This document shows, in pieces, positions 24,681-34,734 of a stretch of DNA of 64,000 nt. Made by a program: the position numbers and the translations under genes. The notes under the pieces were generated by a model that was given only the letters and a program-made list of their open reading frames with translations, was not told the DNA's origin and made no database searches. How positions within the stretch are numbered: position 1 is the first letter of the stretch; every line of letters begins with the position of its first letter. The stretch is from Apostichopus japonicus (lineage: Eukaryota; Echinodermata; Holothuroidea; Aspidochirotida; Stichopodidae): positions 13,851,501-13,915,500 of the forward strand of contig NC_092568.1 of NCBI RefSeq assembly GCF_037975245.1, written 5' to 3'.

Positions 24681-25946
24681 TTGCCATATAGAACCATCTT
24701 TTGTAGAAACTTGTGACGACAAGGCCTACGTTATGATATCTGAGCACACACAAATGATAGCCTATACCACAAATTTCAGTATCCCTACACAGAGTAAAGT
24801 AACATTACAAATAGTTGCAGTTAATCAACAAACTTGTGGTCATTGAGCACTGAAGATGCAATGACAATTGGTAAGGTACTATTTGCCATTCAAATTTACA
24901 GAGTCACAAAAACCACCTGTAAAATGTATAAGAATGGCTGATTAAATGGTAGTGTAAACACTGCAAAGTTGCACAAATATATGTATAAAATTATGTTTTA
25001 ATTAGCAGGTTACTGGACCCTTATTTACACAAAAGCCCAAAAATAACATTTTGTATTACTGATCCTTTGTGTTATCAGTCTCTAAGCCCAAAGGCCCTCC
25101 CAACTTATGTTACAGTCTTTACCAAAGAAACTGGTTCATTTTCAGTGTGGCATACGTTGTGAGCGCCTTTGCTGTCGCTTAACTGCTTTACTTAGTTTTA
25201 GGCTAGCCTGTAGTACTTCGAAGATCTAGCCAAGCCCTGGCGTAAGTTGCTGTCAGTATTAGGCTACTGTTTCTACTTAACTGAATGACAGTTACACTGT
25301 TACGAGGCTGTATCACGTAATTTACTGTTTCTTACCTGCGTCGAGTTCCTAAAAAAACCGGGCTTTGCCAAAAATGTTAAGTTGTCTCCTACAGTAGTAT
25401 GTACCCTCTAACTCAGCCCCACATACAAAATTATGACTGTAATCTAACGGAGGCGTAGAAGGTACATTCACGTTGCAAATTGCAAAACGTTAACAATAGT
25501 GAACAATGAACACTTTTGGTCCTTTTCAGGATTTTTATCGTTTTACACACTTAGCATCTCGTCAAAACGGTTCTTTTCATCTGTCTTTTTTTTTTAACGT
25601 TTTGAAGAGTGTGTAAGACGTCAACTTGATGTCTTTCCTACCCTTCTGTACAAGGTTCCAGCCAAGTTTGTAAAGAAGAGGGAGGTCCAATGTGTACCCG
25701 GCTAGAGTTCCTTTATACTGAGAGTAGTAAAAACAAAAATGTACCTTCTAAAAGTTGGCCTGAAAATATTTCTCTTATCTCTCTTTTTAATTCTCATTAA
25801 GAGGATCATTTAGCTATTGGTATGAAGAAGGCTTCATAGTAAAATGTCTGTGTCTAATTTCCACTAATTAAATTTCTCACTAACCTGCTTTTACTAGATT
25901 TAGACAAAGTTCGCTCCAATTTTTATAGCGAAACAAAACAGAGTGA
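24681..25946. other. Intergenic, nothing recognised
   Basis: No transposon ends or exon-like frames recognised. Confidence 0.35.
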
Positions 25947-26779
25947 ATGGAAACCTGCAGAAGGAACTGCACAGTCATCGAGCGGGAGGAAACCCGTCGA
26001 GAAAGGAGAAACGGATCTATGACCCGATTCTCCTTGGGAGGTAAGAATCTTGTTGTTGTGAAGCGGTATCGAGGTGTTCCGTACGTTATAACAGGCGCGG
26101 CGGAACGGAAAAATTATTGGGGGGGCTAATGTGTGGAGACTATCTAAGCGGAGCGCCACCATCGGTTGGCGCGGAGCGTACAAGAAAATTTTGGGTTACT
26201 TCAAATCCCCAGATGGCCGGAAACGGCACTTCCCGTGTGTTTTATGCTGCGAATACCTAGCTCTAAAATATGGGTCTCAAGTCTGCAATCTCAGATTGCA
26301 CGTAAAAGTCTGTAAAAACATTGTAATTTGTATATTCGATGTTGTTTTAAGAGAGTAGCTATTATACTCGTAGTGTACTCGCAAAGACGTTTTTGAGTGT
26401 AGTAAGGGCAGTGGCGGAGCTAGGGGTATTGGTCGGGGGGGCAAGAATGGTCTGTAGGGGCGCTTTCGACACTATCTAAGCGGAGCGCCACCACAGGTTG
26501 GCGCGGAGCGTACAGAAAAATTTTGAGTAAAGATACTCCCTAGATTGCAGGAAATGACCCTTTCCGGGCCTTGTTAATTTGCAGGTAAACGGAGAATAAA
26601 TAGGTGTCGTCGCCATTTTGTCGGAAAATTACACCAACAGAATATGACAAATGTCAATAGGTATATGAGAGCGCAATAAAATAGTCAATAATAGCGAATA
26701 AGTAAAAAGTATAGTGAAAAGCTGAAAAGGGCGCCAGCAGTCCATTTGAGTCTGTCAGGGGGGGGCACCCCCCTGACTG

Positions 26780-27765
26780 CAGGGGCGTAGCGAAGGGGTT
26801 TTTGTTGGGGGGTGTGGAGAATTTGATTTGCCGACGGATCTGGAAGTGGTGACTGAAATGGGGGAGGGGTCTAAGGGGAGGGGGTGTCCCCCTCCCCTTT
26901 GGAAATTTTTTAGTTTTGAAACGTCCTTAGATGCAATCTGGTGCATATTTTAAGTCAAATTTGATTTGCCGACGGATCTGGAAGTGGTGACTGAAATGGG
27001 GGAGGGGTCTAAGGGGAGGGGGTCTCCCCCTCCCCTTTGGAAAATTTTTAGTTTCGAAACGTCCTTAGATGCAATCTGGTGTATATTTTAAATAAAATTT
27101 GATTTGCCGACGGATCTGGAAGTGGTGACTGAAATGGGGGTGTCCCCCTCCCTTTGGAAAATTTATAGTTTTGAAACGTCCTTAGATGCAATCTGGTGTA
27201 TATTTTAAGTCAAATTTGATTTGCCGACGGATCTGGAAGTGGTGACTGAAATGGGTGAGGGGTCTAATTTTTAGTTCTGAAACGTCCTTAGATGCAATCT
27301 GATGTATATTTTAAGTCAAATTTGATTTGCCGACGGATCTGGAAGTGGTGACTGAAATGGGGGAGTGGTCTAAGGGGAGGGAGTGTCCCCTCCCCTTTGG
27401 AAAATGTTTAGTTTTGAAACGTCCTTAGATGCAATCTGGTGCATATTTTAAGTCAAATTTGATTTGCCGACGGATCTGGAAGTGGTGACTGAAATGGGGG
27501 AGGGGTCTAAGGGTAGGGGGTCTACCCCTCCCCTTTGGAAAAATTAGTTTGAACGTCCTTAGATGCAATCTGGTGCATATTTTAAGTCAAATTTGGCACG
27601 GAAGAAGCTCCCGTTCTCCTTTTTCTATTCAGCTTTCCTTCTTTCTTCCCCTTCCGCTCTCTTCACCTTTTCTCCTTTTGCCGACAGACCCAAAATTTGC
27701 CGACAGCGACCAAATTATTGGGGGGGTGTGACACCCCCCCACACCCCCCGCTCGCTACGCCCCTG
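26780..27765. mobile_element. hAT-like element, 986 bp, innermost, with internal 138-bp repeats
   Basis: Perfect 8-base target duplication CCTGACTG (26772-26779, 27766-27773). Termini are CAGGGGCGTAGCGA on both ends. Absent from the 17.2-kb relative, so it inserted after the two copies separated. Confidence 0.92.
26821..27596 (+). repeat. Six tandem units of about 138 bases
   Basis: Units start with ATTTGATTTGCCGACGG at 26821, 26959, 27097, 27214, 27320 and 27457, with a partial start at 27591. Two units are shortened to 117 and 106 bases. Each holds a GGGGAGGGGG/CCCCCTCCCC hairpin. Confidence 0.93.
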
Positions 27766-28549
27766 CCTGACTGTATATATGGACGCTCCGCCACTAAGTA
27801 AGGGATGTTGGAGAACTGGCTGAAATGAGGCAAGTCATTGGCCTAAGACGAAGTTGTGTTACGCTTACTGGTACTCACACTCACTGCTTCCACTTTTCAC
27901 GGGGCGTGAAGACGCGGTTGGGGTGACAATGTGGTCTATATCCAGGGGACGGGCCGAGGGTCCCCCAGCATTTACTAAAATTATTACACCTATATAGTAT
28001 ACGTGTGCATCGGACAGATCGACAAGTATGCATTGAAAAATGGACAGATGCACGTTTCGGAGCCTTGGTAAATATTGGGGGGGCTTATCATGCATTTGCC
28101 CCCTCAACTTTTTCATTGGGGGGGCTGAGCCCCCCCAAGCCCCCCCCCCCGGTTCCGCCGCCGCTGCACTTACGTAAGTTACATCTAAATGATAGGCCAC
28201 AGCCTAACGCTACTGATTGGGAATACTGTACAGCAGCAAATGTATATATTCAAGAAATGCACGTTTCAAGGAACAGTAAACATTGTTCTCCAAAAGCCCC
28301 CCCGGTTCCGCCGCCACTGCGTTATAACATCAGGGTATATTTTGGCAGGAAGATACTCTTTCACCGAAAAGGGAGGTATTAATTTGAAAGTGGAGGAATG
28401 GAACAAATTGTACGAACATATCCATTGCATCCACAACCCAGTGCACAAGTTGAACAGTGGTGTTTTAGTCGTTCAGATCATAACGGGGACATGGAGTTGC
28501 CATAGGCGTAGGAGGCGGGGGGCTGCAGCCCCCAACCATTTTTTTTGGG

Positions 28550-28841
28550 TGAAAATTCGGGCAATTTGCTTAGAATTTTTCGGCACCTACTGGAAGAATA
28601 ATTATTTGCAATGTGTTTTTCATTTTTTTGGTGAAAATTCGGCAATATGCTGAGAATGATTCGGGCATCTACTGAAAGAATAATAATTTGCAATGTGTTT
28701 TTCAATATTTTGGTGAAAATTCGGGCAATATGCTGAGAATTTTTTCGGGCACCTACTGAAAGAATAATAATTTGCATTTTTTTTCCAATTTTTTTTTGGT
28801 GAAAATTTGGGCAATATGCTGAGAATTTTGTGTGCACCTAC
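28550..28841. repeat. Tandem repeat of about 86 bases, four copies
   Basis: Units contain GGTGAAAATTCGGGCAATAT, CGGGCACCTACTGAAAGAAT and AATTTGCAATGTGTTTTTCA. The array continues for part of a unit after the nested element. Confidence 0.85.
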
Positions 28842-29233
28842 CAGTGGCGGAGCGTCCATACAGTCAAAGGGGGCGGATGCCCCCCTGACGGACTCAAATG
28901 GACTGCTGGCGCCCTTTCAGCTTTATACCACTTTTTACTTATTCGCGATTATTGACTTTTTATTGCGCTCTCAAATACATATTGACATTTGTCACATTTT
29001 GTTGGTGCAATTTTCTGACAAATGGCGATGACACCTATTTATTCTTCGCTTATCTGCAAATTAGCAAGGCCCGGAAAGGGTCATTTCCGGCGATCTAGGG
29101 AGTAATTTGACTCAAAAAAATTCTGTACGTTCCGCGCCAACCTGTGGTGGCGCTCCGCTTAGATAGTGTCAAAAGCGCCCCTACAGACCATTCTTGCCCC
29201 CCCCCCGACCAATACCCACTAGCTCCGCCACTG
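28842..29233. mobile_element. hAT-like MITE, 392 bp, nested
   Basis: Termini CAGTGGCGGAGC on both ends. Flanking 8-base repeats GCACCTAC and GCACCTAG differ at the last base. Homologous to 17583-17981 along its length. Confidence 0.88.
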
Positions 29234-29790
29234 GCACCTAGTGAAAGATGAAGAATTTGCAATGTGTTTTTCAATGGTTAAACTTATATTATTATTATTA
29301 TAATTATTGTTGTAACGACTTCCCCAATAATTCTAACCAATATGGAAGGGTAATAACACGGAAAATGATTTTATGTTATTGGCAGGTGATGTAATAACTG
29401 ATGGATGCCTATATGATATGCACATAAACATGTGGAACGTGCGCCGAGCGCGCGAAAAAATTTTGGTAATATTTTTCGGGCAAGTCGTTACAGCCCCCCC
29501 CCCCCCCCCAAATCAAATGAGGCGCCTACGCCTATGGGAGTTGCGATATGGATTGGCTGAACTTTGGGTCGAGACCGATATGTACCTCAACGACTTGCAG
29601 CATTTGGTGAGAGAAGAATGGGTCATCGACGCCACGAGAGATTACCTGCTTAAAGACAGTAGAAATTCAGACCGTCCGAGCAGTGATGCTACAACTACGA
29701 ACGAACTGGTCGCATCACCAGAACTGGTGATAGAAGCAATCGAAAACGAAATCATCCTTGGACACCTTGAAAATGAGTATATACCACGGT

Positions 29791-31077
29791 CAGGGACGTC
29801 GCTAGAGGAGGGGGGGGGGTGTCTCATCCCCAAACTTGGTAAAACTGACGATAGTTGGACAATTTGACCTGCGACAGTCGGAATTTCGGACTGTCGCACT
29901 CTAATTTACCTAACCCTATTATATATTCCTGTGATTGTGAATGACCTAAAAATTGAAAGTTTCAGTCAAAAATAACCTTAAATGAGTCATATTACCACGT
30001 TTCCCTTGCCACTTTGAGAAATTTTATCTCGCGATCTTTATACTCCACAAAACTACTTATGATTTTGAATACTCTAAAAAAATGTCTAATAATAAAACTA
30101 CTGCAAGACGTTCGCCAGCTTCAATTCGGTTTATTTATGCACTAATTTTGCTACTGGGTGGGTTGGACCCTGTTCGCTAGCTTCAAGTAAGATCAGGATA
30201 TAACGTCTCTATGGTATACAATGCTACGGAAGCTTAAAAAAGACATCAACATAAGAAAAACTGACATTTTTCAGTAAAATTTATATTGACAACTTATCAT
30301 CTCTTCAATTCAACATTTTTCTGCTGCAAAATGTTCATTTGTTCACTTCATCCCAACTGAGCAATCGAAAAAAATTCTGCAAAATGTTTATTTGACAACT
30401 TATCGTATCTCGTCAACTCAACATTTTTCTGCAAAATGTTCAATTTTTTCACTTCATCCCAACTGAGCAATTGAACAATTTTTTGCAAAATTTGTAATTG
30501 ACAACTTATCGTATCTCGCCAACTCAACATTGTTCTGCAAAGTTTTTAATTGTTCACTTCATTCCAAATGCTCAGTTGGAATGAAATGAACAATTGAACA
30601 TTTTTCAGTGATAAATGACTGATAAGTAGCCCCGCCCCCCCCCCCCCCAGAAAATAATATTAAGCGCGCGAGGAAAAAGCACTGTATATTTTGGTAATTC
30701 ACTATGTCGTCGAATATAATTTGGTGAAGAAATAACAGCTTTCCCCTTTGTTACATTAACCTAGCTTTTGAAGTCAGTAGTCTATGTAGCCTTCAAGCAG
30801 ATAACTTATACTCAGTTGCTTACTTGCTTAACCAGACTGATTAATACGTTTGTGAAGTGAGGGCCAGTGGTACATATGTATCGAAAAAAAGTTCGGAACA
30901 AAAGTGCGGTCGCGAAAGATGGGGTGATTTACTAACACTGACCGCATCGTTGACGAGTAGCGCGGGGGGTGGGGGTATAAGGCAGCAGTCGGAATTTTCT
31001 GGCTCCGAAACCCATCAAGTTGGAATTTCAGCCACTACCCCCCCCCCCCCAACCATCAGGCCTTAGCTACGTCCCTG
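29791..31077. mobile_element. hAT-like element, 1,287 bp
   Basis: Perfect 8-base target duplication ACCACGGT (29783-29790, 31078-31085). Termini are CAGGGACGTCGCTAG and, inverted, CAGGGACGTAGCTAAGG. Contains the 30280-30620 array. No transposase frame. It interrupts the PC4-like frame three codons before its stop. Confidence 0.92.
30280..30620. repeat. Minisatellite with terminal inversion
   Basis: Units of about 100 bases contain GACAACTTATCGTATCTCG, CAACATTTTTCTGCAAAATG and TTCACTTCATCCCAACTGAG. At about 30570 the orientation flips, giving a palindrome with arms ATTGTTCACTTCATTCCAA and TTGGAATGAAATGAACAAT. Related to the array at 33600-34165. Confidence 0.85.
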
Positions 31078-31096
31078 ACCACGGTGGATGGGGTAG

Positions 31097-31814
31097 TCGA
31101 CTATTCGTCATTCAATTTGAGCTGTACATTGTAACAAATCTGTTGCTATATGCAAAGAAAAAGAAAAGGAATAAAACTGCAAAGAAAATAAAATAAATAA
31201 AAAGGAATAAAAGTGAGAAACGAGACATGTTTGTATTTGTATTTTGTCTTTCCTGGTTAACCGTCACCCCTTAGTATTTCATTTTGTATTTTTTTTTTAC
31301 AACCACCACGCTTAGCATAGCTCCCCTCACTTAGGATCCCCCCCCCCCTCTGTCCATCGACGCTTGCACGTTGGTTTTAATATATGGCGCCGGTCAATGG
31401 TGACGTGTTCGCTCGAGCTCCGAAAATTCTAATGATTTTTCTCCTTCTACTAACATCTGTGAACTGTTTACTGTAAGTTATTATTTGCACATATTATTCT
31501 ATTATTCTAGTTTTCTATTCTAAGGAGCTTGAGGAATGTTTTAATTTTCGATGTGTAATTTTATTGCTCATTGATTGAATAAAGAATCTATCTATCTATT
31601 CTGTATCAAATTTAGATCCTTGGTAATTCTTATACAGATACAGATTCAGAATGGTCGTAGACAGGTTCGTCTACACAAGGAATTTATATCTCGATGAAGC
31701 CATTGGACGAGTTGGTCGTTGATGTCTGGGGTACCGAGTAAACCAAAGAGGTAATTTCCAACCTCAACTTTTTTTTTTGCAGGAGAAAATAGACAGCTTA
31801 CTGACCACATACGG
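31097..31814. other. Between PC4-like frame and protease fragment, nothing firm
   Basis: Includes a C-rich run near 31338, a short (ATCT)n tract near 31589 and a 63-codon minus-strand frame (31646-31837) without recognised similarity that could be more of the Polinton relic. Confidence 0.35.
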
Positions 31815-31956
31815 TAGACAATAACCCTTGTAAACAACCCTTGTAAACTGGTTTTGTTGTACTCTGATCGAAACAGACTCGGTTTAAAAACGATTGAATG
31901 TCGGTTTTGTCGGCGGGCGGCAAACCGTTAGAGTCAAAGTATTCTCCGATTCGATT
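31815..31956 (-). pseudogene. Adenain-like cysteine protease fragment (Polinton/adintovirus type)
   Basis: The frame immediately following the capsid stop reads GEYFDSNGLPP, the conserved DSYGLPP-type block of the adenovirus-like maturation protease carried by Polintons. A short less-conserved segment and a stop follow. Catalytic His and Cys blocks are not visible. The fragment is too short to be functional and appears joined to the capsid fragment by a deletion. Confidence 0.5.
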
Positions 31957-32527
31957 TTATTCGATGATATTTTCCATTTCGGCATACACGACGACCTTTA
32001 CGGTGGTGGGCAACGGTCGTCCAAATTGCATCCTCAAGGTAAAATTTCCTTGCTTCAAAAGGTTGTAGTGTCCAAGATAAATCGGGTGTTAAATCAAACG
32101 CATACAAAGTGTAACCTCCGGGGTAAACCTCGCGACTGATGACATTGCCTTCGTCATGGTTGGTTTTATCGGTTCCAGAGAACTGTGTGGTAGGCTCTGA
32201 TGTAATTTGCTCCACTATCTGTCGTGAACGTAGGTTTGAGGGGCTCTTTGGGGATTTTCTCACCGTCAAACAATTTAAATGGTTTGAAATGGATTTCCCG
32301 ATACGACTCATGCAAGGTCGTGTTTCGTACGCAGCCTACGATGATTCCTTTTGGGAGTTGTCCCAGAATGATGTGTTCCTGAACAAACGACATATCTCCC
32401 ATGGGAATCGACAACGGATGGGGTACGGTACTTGGCAGTGGATTTTTCAAGCGTTCGAGCGTGAGCGACGGTTCAGTTCCAAACAAAGATCGAGGCGTCT
32501 TTGACCACAACTTTGTACATGACGTCA
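31957..32527 (-). pseudogene. Major-capsid-like protein fragment (Polinton/adintovirus, F54H12.2-like)
   Basis: Three frame pieces on the minus strand match consecutive blocks of the F54H12.2-like family, whose members flank Polinton integrases. They are DASIFVW near 32490; QEHIILGQLPKGIIVGCV with EPLKPTF and YIRAYHTVL; and DEGNVISREVYPGGYTL with FDLTPDLS. After a frameshift near 32050, VVVYAEMENIIE is followed by a stop at 31957-31959. At least two frameshifts and one internal stop are present, and the N-terminal half is missing or unrecognisable. It is a dead relic of an integrated Polinton-like element. Confidence 0.75.
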
Positions 32528-32651
32528 AATTAAGAGATCTCAGAATAACCTTTCTGTCCTTAACATTTATACGCTTTTAAATATCTTCATCATGGAACTA
32601 GATAATTGGTGATGTTAACAAATTTCAACTATTCATAGGATATGCGTAAAT

Positions 32652-33000
32652 CAAGGGCGTAGGAACCGGGGGGGGGCTGGGGGGCGCCAGCCCCCAGTGA
32701 AAAATGTGGAGGGCGGAAGTATCATTCCGCCCCCCCCCCGCTTCGCAAGTCAGAAAACCCCTTTTTCATTTCCAAATGAGAAAAAAAATCTCATTTGGAG
32801 CACCAAATTGCATCTAAGGCCTGGTGAAAATACAAAATTAAGTTTACAAAATGGAGTGGGTGTTGAAGTGTGCTATATTGCACCAAATTGCATCTGAGGC
32901 TACCTGGAAATGCCAAAAATTCCCCTCCCCTTAGACCCCTCCCCCAGGCCGGCTTTCAGTCTTCAGCCCCCCCACTCAAAAGTACCTTCCTACGCCACTG
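32652..33000. mobile_element. hAT-like MITE, 349 bp
   Basis: Perfect 8-base target duplication GCGTAAAT (32644-32651, 33001-33008). Termini CAAGGGCGTAGGA and, inverted, CAGTGGCGTAGGA. Contains the GGGGAGGGG/TTAGACCCCTCCCCC block also seen in the 138-base repeats. Confidence 0.92.
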
Positions 33001-33008
33001 GCGTAAAT

Positions 33009-33599
33009 AATCACTTACAGCGTTTAATGATTGGTTGATCGCCCGCTGTCATCGTCCTGTTTTTTTCTAGATCCTGTGCAGGAGCCCTTTCATGATATTA
33101 ATATTTACCACAGTTGAATCCGACTACTGAAATTTGTCTACAGAAATGTATCAGGGAGACTAGTGCAGGCTGCAAAACACGTATTCACCAGCTGCGGAGT
33201 CGTCTCCGTGTTCGGCCAATGGACTCGTTGTCTTTATCATACTCTTCAAGCTTGTCATCGCATTCGAAAGGAGACCACTCTCCGAAATATGTTCAAAAGC
33301 ATGCAGTTTGACTTATTTCAGTGATTACGTCATCATCCAGTTGGGAATCGTTACCAACCGAAATAAAACATTCGGGATGTTTGTATCCCAGTACGTTGGA
33401 ACAAACGATAATACTGAGCAACTTGTGTTTGCGGATGTTATTTAACTTTTCGCTTTTCGAGCGAACGTTCACTTCATCGAGATATGTCTCGATGTCGTAG
33501 TTATTCCATTCAGATAGAAACGATGTCGTGGATCAACTACAATACCTTACCTGTCCAACGTATCAAATACGGAATATGACAATTTCAATACACCGGCAG
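33009..33599. other. Intergenic, possible relic coding sequence
   Basis: GC content and frame openness on the minus strand (33170-33311) suggest decayed coding sequence next to the capsid fragment, but I could not match it to a Polinton gene. Confidence 0.25.
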
Positions 33600-34165
33600 G
33601 ATACGTCAAAATAAAAAAAAATCTGAATTTTAACGTTAGCTGAAATATTACAAGTCGTCAAAATGAAAAAAATCTGAAAATTGACGTTTTGTTGAGATAC
33701 GACAAATCGTCAAAATTAGAAAAATCTGAAAATTGACGTTTTGCTGAGATACAAATCGTCAAAACGACAACTTTCAGATTTTTGTCATTTTGATGAGTTA
33801 TTGTATCTCGGCAAAACGTCAATTTCAGAACTTTGTCAATTTGACGACTTGTTGTATCTCGGCAAAAACGTCAATTTTCAGAGTTTTGTCAATTTGACGA
33901 CTTGTTGTATATCGGCAAAACGTCAATTTTCAATATTTTGTCATTTTGACGACTTGTTGTATCTCGGCAAAACGTCAATTTTCAATATTTTGTCATTTTG
34001 ACGACTTGTTGTATTTTGGCAAAACGTTAATTTTCAGAATTTTGTCACTTTTAAGACTTGTTGCATCTCGACAAATTTAATAATTCTGTTGTTTTGACGA
34101 GTTGTTAAACTCGGCAAAACGTCATTTTTCTGAATTTTTGTCATTTTGACGAGTTTGTTACTTTT
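33600..34165. repeat. Head-to-head minisatellite (orientation switches)
   Basis: Units of about 55-60 bases. Three copies lie in one orientation up to about 33770 (TCTGAAAATTGACGTTTTG, GAGATACGACAA). About seven then follow in the opposite orientation (TTGTATCTCGGCAAAACGTC, AATTTTCAGA, TTTGTCATTTTGACGA). The first three can pair with the next three to form a long hairpin. Confidence 0.9.
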
Positions 34166-34710
34166 TCATTACCATGTCCCTTCTACGCTTCCGTACATGT
34201 CCCCTATGAGCTCTAGTAACACTGGTGCATTTTCGACCAAAACGGGCCATTTCCTGCCACGCAGTAGGTTCAAAACGGGGGCTAGGGTACATTTCCCGGA
34301 GGGGGGTGTCCCCTCTCCCCTCAAGATGCACACCCTGAGTTATCTACCAAAAGGGGACGTAATCAGATGTTAAGGCCAGCGTCAATCATGTTTTTCACAA
34401 GACTTATTAAAGTGTTCGTTTTTTATTCATGAAGCCAACTAGCGCGTGCTTTCGTTTGCCGCATTTCTGAGACAGGAGAAAACTTCAAGTTTGTTTCTTT
34501 GCATAGTACAGTAAGGAACCGTTATAGTAGTACAATTACATGCTTATCCCGCGGGGTCACTCAAAGATTTGTTCAATTTAGGATTGGTCTGTTATTTGCA
34601 GACCCTTCTTTTAAGGCAGACTATCTGATTGTGATATAGATAAGGAGTCACACAAGAAGCAGAACATTCTCTTTCATCGTAGTAGTCACACATATATTCT
34701 AATGCGAACT
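34166..34710. other. Intergenic, GC-poor spacer
   Basis: Holds a GGAGGGGGGTGTCCCCTC hairpin near 34299, similar to those in the hAT-like elements. Otherwise nothing recognised. Confidence 0.3.
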
Positions 34711-34734
34711 TTTATTTCATTTCAAATATTTATT
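34711..34734 (-). promoter_or_regulatory. Candidate polyadenylation signals (two AATAAA)
   Basis: Two AATAAA hexamers on the minus strand 12 bases apart, at the lower edge of the repeat-free zone after the MSK stop. Position fits a 2.4-kb 3' UTR; a nearer hexamer at 36513-36518 is an alternative. Confidence 0.3.

Larger units (their letters stand above)
26409..27796. mobile_element. hAT-like MITE nested in the composite, itself interrupted
   Basis: Inverted counterpart of 17583-17981, with the same flanking duplication AGTAAGGG (26401-26408, 27797-27804). It is enlarged by the insertion at 26780-27765. Confidence 0.88.
26092..28319. mobile_element. Composite hAT-like element, 2,228 bp, three nesting levels
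   Basis: Perfect 8-base target duplication CGTTATAA (26084-26091 and 28320-28327). Ends are CAGGCGCGGCGGAACGG and, inverted, CAGTGGCGGCGGAACCGG. The span 26092-28166 is the inverted near-identical relative of 17214-18299. Beyond its inner end, 28167-28297 repeats the 131 bases that flank the 17.2-kb element (17083-17213), and then a third terminal sequence closes the element. So it carries flank captured from the other locus or from a shared parent. Confidence 0.88.
28501..29536. mobile_element. hAT-like element, 1,036 bp, with nested element
   Basis: Perfect 8-base target duplication GGAGTTGC (28493-28500, 29537-29544). Termini are CATAGGCGTAGG on both ends. Contains four tandem units of about 86 bases (28550-28841) and a nested element at 28842-29233. 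Same family as 3856-4299. Confidence 0.92.
25947..31096 (+). pseudogene. PC4-like (coactivator p15) reading frame split by three hAT insertions
   Basis: A start codon preceded directly by an in-frame TGA begins at 25947. Coding segments are 25947-26091, 28328-28500, 29545-29790 and 31086-31096, where a TAG ends the frame. Each gap is exactly one hAT-like element plus one 8-base duplication. The first two segments show the PC4 fold signature: FSLGGKNLVVVKRYRGVPYV, then GRYSFTEKGGINLKVEEWN. The PC4 C-terminal domain is a single-strand DNA-binding fold with a basic beta-sheet and a helix. A one-base shift between 28400 and 28500 separates the second and third segments. The third segment is helical and acidic (NDLQHLVREEWVIDATRDY) and unrecognised. 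Origin is uncertain: a host-like gene or a gene of the neighbouring Polinton relic. Confidence 0.6.

Noticed and set aside
29373-29867. Single 164-codon gene
   Set aside because: Its first part is the right end of a hAT-like element and its last part runs into another element; only 29545-29790 is older coding sequence.
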